Assembly (NCBI GenBank): GCA_026710565.1
Contig: JAPOQV010000086.1
Span: 1-6,854 of the forward strand
Direction of reading: 5' to 3'
DNA from: Spirochaetaceae bacterium
GTDB taxonomy: Bacteria; Spirochaetota; Spirochaetia; SZUA-6; Bin103
Length of the DNA stretch: 6,854 bases
The position numbers were made by a program, and so were the translations under genes. The notes beneath the pieces were generated by a model. That model saw nothing but the letters and a program-made list of their open reading frames with translations, was not told where the DNA came from and made no database searches. Of the stretch, positions 1-5,681 are shown one piece after another (within the stretch, counting starts at the first letter, position 1; each line of letters opens with the position of its first letter).

Positions 1-150
1 GGGGATGCTCGTCACGGTCGAACACCGCCCAGACTTGATCGTTTTCTTCGAACGAGTCTCTGCTTCGACGGCTGCCTCGAACGAGTCCCTCAGCCCGGGC
101 TCGCTGGACGGCTCGCTCGGCGATGGTTCAGGGCACTCCCACGCCAGGGG
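1..150 (-). pseudogene. RloB-like protein remnant, N-terminal part, with in-frame stop, cut by window edge
   Basis: On the minus strand, codons from 127 down to 2 read as 42 open residues. They include TIAERAVQRARAEGL and end in the motif DQVWAVFDRDEHP. That motif is typical of RloB-like proteins (Pfam RloB family), which are usually encoded directly downstream of a COG1106-type ATPase, the arrangement seen here. The same frame continues upstream as VLVTPGVGVP, but a TGA (128-130) interrupts it where an arginine would fit (CGA to TGA is one transition). The expected N-terminal EGxxTE region is absent, as if VLVT were joined to PGVGVP by a deletion. No ATG, and no GTG with a ribosome binding site, lies between the stop and the motif. 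The frame beyond position 1 cannot be seen. The family assignment is by remembered motif; the broken state follows directly from the sequence unless the TGA is a sequencing error. Confidence 0.6.
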
Positions 151-153
151 TGA

Positions 154-1407
154 CTAAGACATGCGGACGGTCTCGGGGACTGCACCGTAGCGGCCCTGCA
201 GGTACCCCCTCTCGAAATTATCGCTTCCGCGGGTTCGGATGTCGGTCAGCGGATAGAGATGGGTCGCTCCGTCCGCGTCCTTTGCAGTGAACCAAAGCTG
301 GTCGCGCCTGAGTACGGAGGCGTCCATCAGGTTGGTGTCGTGGGTTGTCGCGATGAGCTGCGCTCCCTTGGGATTCGTCTCGGGGGAGCAGAACAACTTC
401 AGAACCTCGGCACCGGCCAGCGTGTGCAGGCTGGCGTCGAGTTCGTCGATCGCCAGCGGCGTTCCCTCGTCAAGCGCCCGATACACCAGGCTGAGCACCA
501 AGAGCAGGCGCCGCGTGCCGGCACTCTCCAGGTTGAGATCGAGGTATACCGGCTTTCCCTCCCGACTTCGGTGGCCCAGTTCCACCGCGACCTGCTTACC
601 TTCCGCATCGAATTCGATCGACGCACTCGATCGCTTCCTGACCAGTTCGAACAGTTCCTCCTGAAACGCTCGCATCTCTTCCGAGAGTTCCCTCTCCCTG
701 CGCCTGTAGTCACAAATCCCGGTGTCGATCTTTCCCAGAAAATCGATTACCCGAGAGTCCACGTCTTCATTGACCAACCAGGCGGAGGCCTCCGGACCCG
801 CAACGCCTACGCCCATGAAGCCATGGAACGAAAGAAAATACCCAAACACATCGGAGAGCTGCTCGTGGCGGTTCTGAGCGGCTGCCGACACGTAGAGGCT
901 GTTGGGTCTGGTCAAGCCGGCGATGACGCTGTTCTTCCCCTTCAAGTCGCGTCCAAATCGATAATCATCGTGATCCCGTACGAACAGGCTGCGTCGGTGC
1001 GACTTGGGAAATGCGTAGAGCCACTCCGACAGGAACTCCCTGTCATCGGCTTCGAACCCGTAGTGGTGGCGCACACCGTTCAGAACGAAGTCGATTTCGA
1101 AACGCGACGGTCTCCGGGAGCTATCGGTGTCGAGTCTGAAGGCATGGCGCGGCACGCCCCCGCCCGGATCGCCATCGGTGTGCGAGCGGAGCACCATGTG
1201 CCTCATGGCCGTTATGGCCTCGAGGAGGTTGCTCTTGCCCGACGCATTGGCGCCGTAGATTACCACTGCCGGCACGACCGATCCGTTCGGTGCGGCTGCG
1301 CAGTCGATCAGTCCGTCCGATGGATCCTTCAAGGACGACGCCGTAAACAGCAGTTCCTGAGAATCACGTATCGAAAGGTGGTTCGAGACACTGAAACGCA
1401 ACAGCAT
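154..1407 (-). CDS. AAA/ABC-like ATPase, COG1106 type (RloB partner)
   Basis: A 417-residue cytoplasmic ATPase of the SMC/ABC-like AAA_15/AAA_21 group. It opens with MLLRFSVSNHLSI, the usual first strand of these proteins. The Walker A motif is GANASGKS (52-59), and the central insert is mostly charged helix (about 225-262). An ABC-signature-like stretch, LESAGTRR, is at 293-300, Walker B LAIDELDASLH at 318-328 (D321, E322), and a TTHD switch histidine at 354-357. The C-terminus, NFERGYLQGRYGAVP (397-411), is the conserved end of the family. The ATG at 1405-1407 is preceded by GAGGAA (1414-1419) at a six-base spacing, which supports this start. All ATPase motifs are present, so the protein looks functional. 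Relatives occur beside RloB genes in restriction-modification-linked and other defence loci and are thought to energise or gate a nuclease partner. Here the partner at 1-150 is broken. An orphan or unrelated role is possible. Confidence 0.85.
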   Translation of the reverse strand: MLLRFSVSNHLSIRDSQELLFTASSLKDPSDGLIDCAAAPNGSVVPAVVIYGANASGKSNLLEAITAMRHMVLRSHTDGDPGGGVPRHAFRLDTDSSRRPSRFEIDFVLNGVRHHYGFEADDREFLSEWLYAFPKSHRRSLFVRDHDDYRFGRDLKGKNSVIAGLTRPNSLYVSAAAQNRHEQLSDVFGYFLSFHGFMGVGVAGPEASAWLVNEDVDSRVIDFLGKIDTGICDYRRRERELSEEMRAFQEELFELVRKRSSASIEFDAEGKQVAVELGHRSREGKPVYLDLNLESAGTRRLLLVLSLVYRALDEGTPLAIDELDASLHTLAGAEVLKLFCSPETNPKGAQLIATTHDTNLMDASVLRRDQLWFTAKDADGATHLYPLTDIRTRGSDNFERGYLQGRYGAVPETVRMS

Positions 1408-1666
1408 TGTCGGTTCCTCGATTTCTCAGCGCTCAACGTGCGGAGAAACAGACATGAATGCAGAATCACAGCACATTATGGTAAAATCCGTCAAGCAAGA
1501 CGCGCATCACATGGCCACGGCGTCGACGCTGCCGGTCGTCGTCGGCGAAGGAGGCCATCGAGGGCAGCGCACCGCGCCTCCAAGAAGCTGCCCAACGCTG
1601 AGTGGTTGTCAGGAGCCGGGCATCCGCCTAGGCTGCGAGCCTCCGCTTCCCCGTGGAGCTCTGGCC
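1408..1666. promoter_or_regulatory. Divergent intergenic region between ATPase and enolase-family genes
   Basis: The stretch lies between two divergent starts and should carry promoters for both. A plus-strand TAAAAT (1482-1487) could be a -10 element for the dehydratase, and a minus-strand CATAAT (1475-1480) one for the ATPase. Neither has a convincing -35 at the right distance. The plus-strand frame is open back to an ATG at 1454, but the extra 71 residues are low-complexity and unlike the family, so this stretch is read as non-coding. The ribosome binding site GGAG (1655-1658), eight bases before ATG 1667, marks the real start. Confidence 0.3.
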
Positions 1667-3580
1667 ATGCGCATCACCGATGTCCGCACGTTCCTGGTTT
1701 CCGGCGGCGCGCCGGGGCGGGCCGGCTGGCGCCACTGGCTGTTCGTGAAGGTCCATACCGACACGGGGCTCTACGGCGTCGGCGAGTGCTGGGGATGGCC
1801 GCGGGTCGTGCAGACCGCGATCGAGGACCTGAAGCCGCTGGTCGTCGGCGAGGATCCGTTCCTGATCGAGCGGATCTGGCAGAAGCTGTACGCCTCCACG
1901 CAGGGCCACGGCATGACCGGCGTGGTCGGCTCGGGCACCATCACCGGCATCGAGCTGGCGCTCTGGGACCTGAAGGGCAAGGCGCTGGACACGCCGGTCT
2001 GGAACCTGCTGGGCGGCAAGATGCGCGACCGCATCCGCCTCTACGGCCATGCCTTCGACGAGGCGCGGGCGCGCGAGCTGGTCGACCGGGGCTTCACCGC
2101 GATGAAGCTCTTCGGCTGGCGGGACGCGGTGAGCCGCGTCGGTAGGCTGCGCAGCGAGTACGGTCAGGAGATCGACCTGATGGTCGACGCCGGAGGCGGC
2201 CCCTGGCAGACGCCGGCCGACGCGATCTCGCTGGGCCGGCGGCTTGAGCGCTATGGCCTGCTGTTCTACGAGGATCCCGTCTCCGCCGTGGACATCGACG
2301 GCCTGGCGCGGGTGGCGCAGGCGGTCGACCTGCCGATCGCGATCGGCGAGGCCTATCCCGACCTGTTCGCGCTCCGCCCGCTGATCGAGCGCGGCATCAT
2401 CGACGTCGCGCAGCCGGACACCGGCCGCTTCGGCGGGCTGTGGCAGATGAAGAAGCTGGCCGCGATCGCGGAGGCGCACCAGGTGATGGTCGCCCCGCAC
2501 CAGGGCTCGCTCGGCCCGGTGGCGGAGATGGCGGCCATCCACCTGCTCGCTACCCTGCCGAACTACCTCATTCACGAGTACCTGGTGAAGGACGTCCCGC
2601 AGCGCTACGAGGTCATGACCGGGCAGCCCGTGATCGAGGACGGCCACGTCCTGGTGCCTGACCGCCCCGGCCTCGGCGTCGACCTGGACGCGGAGGCGAT
2701 CGCGCGGTACCCCCCGCAGGGCAACGCCATCCCGGTCGAGGAGGACCCGGAGTACGACTACCAGTACGTCGCCGCCCACCGGCGCCGCGCTGCGTGGCTG
2801 GCCGAGCCCGCCAAGGCGTCCGACGATGTTCCTGAGACCGGCCCATCTCAAGCGACTCCTCGGCCAAGCGCAGATCGAGCCGTTCGGCTCGACCACCTGA
2901 GGCGGTTCTACGACTCCCTCGCTTTGCTGAAGCGGACTCTGGGTGGAGAACGGCGTCTCTCCGATTGTACGGGACGCATGGAGTGGCCGATTCGAGGCGT
3001 GTATTTCTTCATGGAGCCGGGCGAGTACCGCACCGACAGCGGTAGCGGTTTGCGCGTAGTCAGAGTAGGAACACATGCCATAGCGACTGACTCCGGCACC
3101 CAGCTCTGGTCCCGCCTGTCTCAACATGGAGGACCGGCGCGATCTGGCGTCGGCAATCATCGCGGGTCCATCTTCAGGCTCGTCGTCGGAACCTCCCTGA
3201 TCAAGAAGGGGAGATGCGACTTCCCGTCGTGGGGTCGAGGCAGCACGGCATCGCGCGAAGTCAGGAATCGGGAACAAGGTCTCGAAAAGCAGGTGACCAA
3301 GGTCATCGGATCCATGCCCTTCCTCTGGCTTGCCATAGATGACGAGCCGGGTCCCGACAGCATGCGTGCATATGTCGAGAGGAACGCGATAGCACTCCTC
3401 AGCAATTATGAGAAGCACCCTCTTGATCCCCCGTCCCGTTCATGGCTTGGTCATCATTGCGACAGGGAGAAGATCCGGGCTTCCGGCCTGTGGAACTCGA
3501 ATCATGTCGACCAAGTCCATGATCCCGATTTTCTTGACGAGCTGGAACGTCTGATAAAGCGCATGGGGCGTCGCCCATGA
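1667..3580 (+). CDS. Mandelate racemase/enolase-superfamily dehydratase fused in frame to a GIY-YIG-like nuclease domain
   Basis: A 637-residue reading frame in two unrelated parts. Residues 1-379 are a complete enolase-superfamily enzyme of the mandelate racemase subgroup: N-terminal capping domain, then a TIM-like barrel. K147 (TAMKLFGW) is a candidate catalytic lysine. D174 (MVDAGG), E202 (YEDP) and E228 (IGEAY) are the metal ligands. D251 (QPDTG) and H278 (APHQG) form the Asp-His dyad, and E304 lies in HEY. Such enzymes abstract the alpha proton of sugar acids; here dehydration of an aldonic or aldaric acid is most likely, substrate unknown. The family normally ends near residue 380-400. 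Residues 380-410 form a low-complexity Pro/Ala/Ser linker, and 411-637 are a GIY-YIG-like domain (listed separately). Start chosen at ATG 1667 for the GGAG at 1655-1658 and because MRITDVRTFLV is the usual N-terminus. The frame is unbroken, but whether it is translated as one protein is unproven. Confidence 0.8.
   Translation: MRITDVRTFLVSGGAPGRAGWRHWLFVKVHTDTGLYGVGECWGWPRVVQTAIEDLKPLVVGEDPFLIERIWQKLYASTQGHGMTGVVGSGTITGIELALWDLKGKALDTPVWNLLGGKMRDRIRLYGHAFDEARARELVDRGFTAMKLFGWRDAVSRVGRLRSEYGQEIDLMVDAGGGPWQTPADAISLGRRLERYGLLFYEDPVSAVDIDGLARVAQAVDLPIAIGEAYPDLFALRPLIERGIIDVAQPDTGRFGGLWQMKKLAAIAEAHQVMVAPHQGSLGPVAEMAAIHLLATLPNYLIHEYLVKDVPQRYEVMTGQPVIEDGHVLVPDRPGLGVDLDAEAIARYPPQGNAIPVEEDPEYDYQYVAAHRRRAAWLAEPAKASDDVPETGPSQATPRPSADRAVRLDHLRRFYDSLALLKRTLGGERRLSDCTGRMEWPIRGVYFFMEPGEYRTDSGSGLRVVRVGTHAIATDSGTQLWSRLSQHGGPARSGVGNHRGSIFRLVVGTSLIKKGRCDFPSWGRGSTASREVRNREQGLEKQVTKVIGSMPFLWLAIDDEPGPDSMRAYVERNAIALLSNYEKHPLDPPSRSWLGHHCDREKIRASGLWNSNHVDQVHDPDFLDELERLIKRMGRRP
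2705..2803 (+). repeat. Direct repeat copy A: 3' end of the enolase-family coding sequence
   Basis: These 99 bases encode RYPPQGNAIPVEEDPEYD and on to RRRAAWLA (residues 347-379). They match 4241-4338 with about 19 differences by hand count, roughly 80 percent identity, many at third codon positions. The copy ends where the enolase homology gives way to the linker before the GIY-YIG domain. Confidence 0.85.
2897..3580 (+). other. GIY-YIG-like nuclease domain (C-terminal half of fused frame)
   Basis: Residues 411-637 of the fused frame look like a whole stand-alone protein. They begin LRRFYDSLALLKRTLGG. GVYFF (444-448) serves as the GIY strand and VVRVGTH (464-470) as the YIG strand. WSRLSQH (481-487) supplies an arginine-helix equivalent (R483), followed by GNHRGSIFR (496-504). 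E571 in YVERNAIALLSN fits the catalytic metal-binding glutamate, with N580 nine residues later. The end has SGLWNSNHVDQVHDPDFL, which I recognise as conserved in this uncharacterised family. No good independent start exists: CTG 2897, TTG 2924 and ATG 2978 are in frame without a clear ribosome binding site, and ATG 2978 falls inside the conserved part. The domain may therefore depend on translation through the enolase gene. GC is visibly lower than in the enolase half. DNA cleavage is inferred; the target is unknown. Confidence 0.65.
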
Positions 3581-4224
3581 TCGTCGTCATTCAATGCGCC
3601 TCGGGAAAGAAGCCGGATGCTGGCCATCTTCGCAGGCCCAACGGACAGAAGGTCATGTTCGTCGCAGATCCCGCGATCGCTCCGGCTGACGAGTCGTACT
3701 CATACGCGCGGCCGGATGATGCCTCCGATACCGGTGAGTCGTGGCGGGAAGTTCTCTTCACGTACAACGCACATCCTGGGAACAATCCCCTCCATCTTCT
3801 TCCGGCGTGGCAACTCTACAACAACAAGACGTATGAAATGTTGGCGCATCATTGCGGACTGGATCGCCTCTTCATCCTCTCGGCGGGCTGGGGTCTTGTC
3901 AGGGCGGACTTCTTGATTCCCGCTTACGATATCACGTTCAGCGCGAATGGCGAAATGTACAAACGCAGACGCAGCAAGGACCGCTATGACGATTCGAACA
4001 TGCTTCCCAAGAGCCAGGAAGCTATTGTGTTCTTTGGCGGCAAGGACTATGTGAGCCTGTTTTGCACCCTGTCGAGTGACGCCAGAGGTCCTCGGACCGT
4101 TTGGTACAATTCGAAAGAAGCCCCGTGTGCACCGGGCTGCCTTGTGCGGCGCTTTCACACGACTATGCGAACCAACTGGCACTACGAATGCGCCAAAGCG
4201 TTCATCAGCGGCAAGCTGCAGTAG
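3577..4224 (+). CDS. DUF6884/YaaA-like protein of unknown function, partner of the GIY-YIG protein
   Basis: A 215-residue soluble protein with no signal peptide or membrane segment. Its ATG overlaps the upstream stop as ATGA (3577-3580), so translation is probably coupled to the GIY-YIG frame. MIVVIQCASGKK at the N-terminus, LFILSAGWGLVRADFLIPAY (98-117) and FFGGKDYVSLF (152-162) match the pattern of the DUF6884/YaaA-like group: a beta strand followed by a small-residue loop, SA-x-GL with PYD-like residues, then GG-x-x-Y. A basic stretch KRRRSKDRYDD (129-139) and a closing NWHYECAKAF (200-209) could contact nucleic acid. YaaA binds DNA and acts in peroxide stress; DUF6884 proteins are uncharacterised and occur in accessory regions. 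The tight overlap with a predicted nuclease suggests a two-component cassette, possibly anti-phage. The fold assignment is by motif only and the function is not known. GC is lower than in the flanking catabolic genes. Confidence 0.7.
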   Translation: MIVVIQCASGKKPDAGHLRRPNGQKVMFVADPAIAPADESYSYARPDDASDTGESWREVLFTYNAHPGNNPLHLLPAWQLYNNKTYEMLAHHCGLDRLFILSAGWGLVRADFLIPAYDITFSANGEMYKRRRSKDRYDDSNMLPKSQEAIVFFGGKDYVSLFCTLSSDARGPRTVWYNSKEAPCAPGCLVRRFHTTMRTNWHYECAKAFISGKLQ

Positions 4225-4240
4225 GCGGTTAGGAACGGAG

Positions 4241-4401
4241 CGGTATCCGCCGCAGGCAATGCACTCCCGATCGAGGAAGATCCTGTGTACGACGACTGTT
4301 ACGTCGCCGCCCATCGCCGCCGCGCCGCCTGGCTGGCCGGCGAGTACGCGACAGCGACGAGTGCTCCCGCGTTGAGTGGCTCACCGCGGCTCGACCGTTG
4401 A
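4241..4401 (+). pseudogene. Remnant of an enolase-superfamily gene 3' end (direct repeat copy B)
   Basis: In the plus-strand frame the bases read RYPPQ, then a one-base deletion near 4255-4257, then GNALPIEEDPVYDD and YVAAHRRRAAWLAGEY. This corresponds to the C-terminus of the dehydratase at 2705-2803, with 28 of 33 residues identical. The frame continues as ATATSAPALSGSPRLDR and closes at TGA 4399-4401, probably the natural end of an enolase gene. Differences from copy A are mostly synonymous, so the two copies diverged while coding and B decayed later. Homology cannot be followed confidently upstream of 4241, only 16 bases after the stop of the preceding gene. No start and no upstream part of an enolase gene precede it. 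Confidence 0.8.
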
Positions 4402-4463
4402 GGGGGCGTTCGTCAGCCAGAAACACGTTCAGCCAGCGGGCTGGTGTCGACCGCGGTGATCAC
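4402..4463 (-). pseudogene. Truncated, frameshifted PIN-domain (VapC-like) toxin remnant
   Basis: On the minus strand a GTG (4461-4463) overlaps the antitoxin stop as GTGA and starts [12 protein letters not shown], the typical first strand of a PIN-domain toxin with its first catalytic aspartate. One extra base near 4427 shifts the frame. In the shifted frame the sequence goes on as VFLADERPL, so joined it reads like the usual VapC start (xITAVDTSxLxDVFLADE). As written, the frame stops at TGA 4413-4415. Similarity ends at about 4402, where the oppositely oriented enolase-tail remnant begins. A full toxin needs roughly 130 residues, so most of the PIN domain, including the other acidic residues, is gone. 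The family call rests on about 18 residues plus the classic position behind the antitoxin. Confidence 0.65.
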
Positions 4464-4675
4464 CGTCCGCGGATCTCTTCGATGTAGTCGTCGGTACTCC
4501 CTCTCTTGCCGAGCACGGCATACACCCGCTCAACCGGGTGTTCCGCCGTGGTTCGCTTGTGAATCAACAGCCCTCGTTCGGAGGGAGTGATCTCGACATC
4601 GACGTTGTGATTCATCCCGAACCGGTCTCGAAAGGGCTTGGGTATCGTGATCTGGCCTCGTTCCGAAGTCTTCAT
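4460..4675 (-). CDS. AbrB/MazE/SpoVT-family antitoxin (VapB-like), orphaned
   Basis: A 71-residue protein. The first half, [20 protein letters not shown], is the swapped-hairpin AbrB DNA-binding domain: the S/T-x-x-GQ-I/V-T-I-P motif followed by a basic helix and a VDVEI strand. The second half (from about residue 38) is the toxin-binding tail, with [21 protein letters not shown]. It would neutralise a PIN RNase and repress its own operon. The ATG at 4673-4675 is chosen over an upstream ATG (4717) because the family starts here and GGAG (4681-4684) lies five bases before it. The cognate toxin, directly downstream with a GTGA overlap, is broken (4402-4463). The antitoxin is therefore an orphan: a leftover, or possibly protective against related toxins. 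Confidence 0.85.
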   Translation of the reverse strand: MKTSERGQITIPKPFRDRFGMNHNVDVEITPSERGLLIHKRTTAEHPVERVYAVLGKRGSTDDYIEEIRGR

Positions 4676-4684
4676 GGCATCTCC

Positions 4685-4713
4685 GTATGAAAACCCGAGT
4701 CCCCAAATCATAC
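4685..4713 (-). promoter_or_regulatory. Candidate vapB promoter with inverted-repeat operator
   Basis: GTATGA (4685-4690) and TCATAC (4708-4713) form a perfect six-base inverted repeat with a 17-base spacer, directly upstream of the antitoxin start. On the minus strand the distal arm overlaps TATGAT (4707-4712), a good -10 element that would give a short leader. No clear -35 is visible. The placement fits autorepression by an AbrB-type antitoxin; this is inference. Confidence 0.35.
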
Positions 4714-4835
4714 TCAATAGTGCGGATCACCACGAGGGCCGTACTGATCGCGGCGCTGGCATCCGAGCGCGCAGTCAGATCGGTGCTCGGGCTTGGCGCG
4801 GTCGGGGTCGTCTCCCTCGGTCACGTGAGGCATCG

Positions 4836-4841
4836 TACAAT
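4836..4841 (+). promoter_or_regulatory. Candidate -10 element for a nearly leaderless FAH-family transcript
   Basis: TACAAT lies ten bases before ATG 4852. There is no Shine-Dalgarno sequence close to the start (the nearest purine run, GTGAGG, is over 20 bases away). A transcript starting the usual six to seven bases after this -10 would have only a few leader bases. No recognisable -35 is present. Confidence 0.35.
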
Positions 4842-4851
4842 CCTGATCGTC

Positions 4852-5679
4852 ATGAGAATCGTACGCTACGAGCAGAACGGGAGGGTCGGGTACGGCCGGC
4901 AGCGGGACGACGGGTCGATCGTCGCCATCGACGACGGGCCGGCGGCGGCCGCGGGGAGGGCGTGGGAGATCGCGCTGGACGCCGCGGACGGGCCGGTGGT
5001 GGAAGGGGCGAGCCTGCTGGCGCCGGTGGTGCCGACCGGAGTGCTGTGCATCGGGCTGAACTACCGCAAGCACGCGGAGGAGTCGGGGGCGCAGGTCCCA
5101 GAGCAGCCCATCCTGTTCATGAAGCTGCCGTCGGCCGTGCAGGATCCCGGGGCGGACATCGTGCTGCCGCGCCGGTTGCGCAGCGATCAGGTGGACTACG
5201 AGGCGGAGCTGGCCGTCGTGATCGGCCGGCCGTGCCGGAACGTCCCGCGAGAGGAGGCGCTGGACTACGTGCTGGGGTACACCTGCGGCAACGACGTCAG
5301 CGCCCGCGACTGGCAGCTCCAGTGGGGCGGGGGCCAGTGGTGCCGGGGCAAGACCTTCGCCACCTTCTGTCCGCTGGGGCCGGCGGTGGTGACGCCGGAA
5401 GACATCCCCGATCCGAACGCGCTCGCTATCAAGTCGGTGGTCAGTGGCGAGACCATGCAGGACTGGACGACGCGGGACATGATCTTCGACGTGCCGGACC
5501 TGATCGCCTTCCTGAGCGGCAGCACCACGCTGGAGCCGGGGACGGTGATCATGACCGGCACCCCGCACGGCGTGGGCGCGGCCCGCAAGCCGCCGCGCTT
5601 CCTGCAGCCCGGCGACAGCGTGACCATCGAGATCGAGTCGATCGGCGCCCTCACCAACCCGGTGGTGGAGGAGTCGTAA
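4852..5679 (+). CDS. Fumarylacetoacetate hydrolase (FAH) family protein
   Basis: A 275-residue cytoplasmic enzyme of the FAH/5-oxopent-3-ene-tricarboxylate decarboxylase family. A small N-terminal domain (1-60) is followed by the mixed beta-roll catalytic domain. The family motifs are visible in order: [15 protein letters not shown] (63-77), FMKLPSAV (89-96), [11 protein letters not shown] (115-125), [11 protein letters not shown] (145-155), [13 protein letters not shown] (165-177) and MTGTPHGVG (234-242). E117, E119 and D148 are the expected divalent-metal ligands, and K167 and H74 the likely catalytic residues. These enzymes cleave C-C bonds of beta-diketo acids; members include acylpyruvate and diketo-deoxy-sugar-acid hydrolases, and the substrate here is not determined. 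The frame is open back to 4687, but the family N-terminus [10 protein letters not shown] fixes the start at 4852. The next gene starts two bases after its stop, so they form an operon. A sugar-acid route is suggested by the dehydratase and SDR nearby. Confidence 0.88.
   Translation: MRIVRYEQNGRVGYGRQRDDGSIVAIDDGPAAAAGRAWEIALDAADGPVVEGASLLAPVVPTGVLCIGLNYRKHAEESGAQVPEQPILFMKLPSAVQDPGADIVLPRRLRSDQVDYEAELAVVIGRPCRNVPREEALDYVLGYTCGNDVSARDWQLQWGGGQWCRGKTFATFCPLGPAVVTPEDIPDPNALAIKSVVSGETMQDWTTRDMIFDVPDLIAFLSGSTTLEPGTVIMTGTPHGVGAARKPPRFLQPGDSVTIEIESIGALTNPVVEES
5667..5673 (+). promoter_or_regulatory. Strong ribosome binding site fixing a GTG start
   Basis: GGAGGAG inside the last codons of the FAH-family gene lies eight bases before GTG 5682. 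It decides the start of the PhyH-family gene, which has no ATG near its N-terminus, and suggests translational coupling. Confidence 0.65.
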
Positions 5680-5681
5680 AG

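Noticed and set aside
1573..1625. Possible third copy of the enolase tail, because CGCTGAGTGG resembles CGTTGAGTGG near 4370
   Set aside because: The similarity covers only about 15 bases, with no matching reading frame or flanking homology.
1454..1666. N-terminal extension of the enolase-family frame from ATG 1454
   Set aside because: The 71 extra residues are low-complexity and unlike the family. A proper ribosome binding site and the family N-terminus occur at 1667, so the open frame upstream is probably chance in GC-rich DNA.
259..2145. Long open frame on the plus strand (628 codons)
   Set aside because: It lies antisense to the ATPase motifs and in another frame of the dehydratase; its arginine-rich composition is typical of a GC-rich shadow frame.
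2826..2900. Independent start of the nuclease gene at the ATG near 2826
   Set aside because: It is out of frame with the GIY-YIG domain and stops after 24 codons, at TGA around 2898.
1628..3418. Long open frame on the minus strand (596 codons)
   Set aside because: It is antisense to the dehydratase and GIY-YIG motifs, with Arg/Val/Asp/Leu-rich shadow composition and no recognisable domain.
4687..4851. Extra N-terminal segment or membrane helix on the FAH-family protein
   Set aside because: The segment overlaps the antitoxin promoter region and does not fit the family; [10 protein letters not shown] at 4852 is the standard start.
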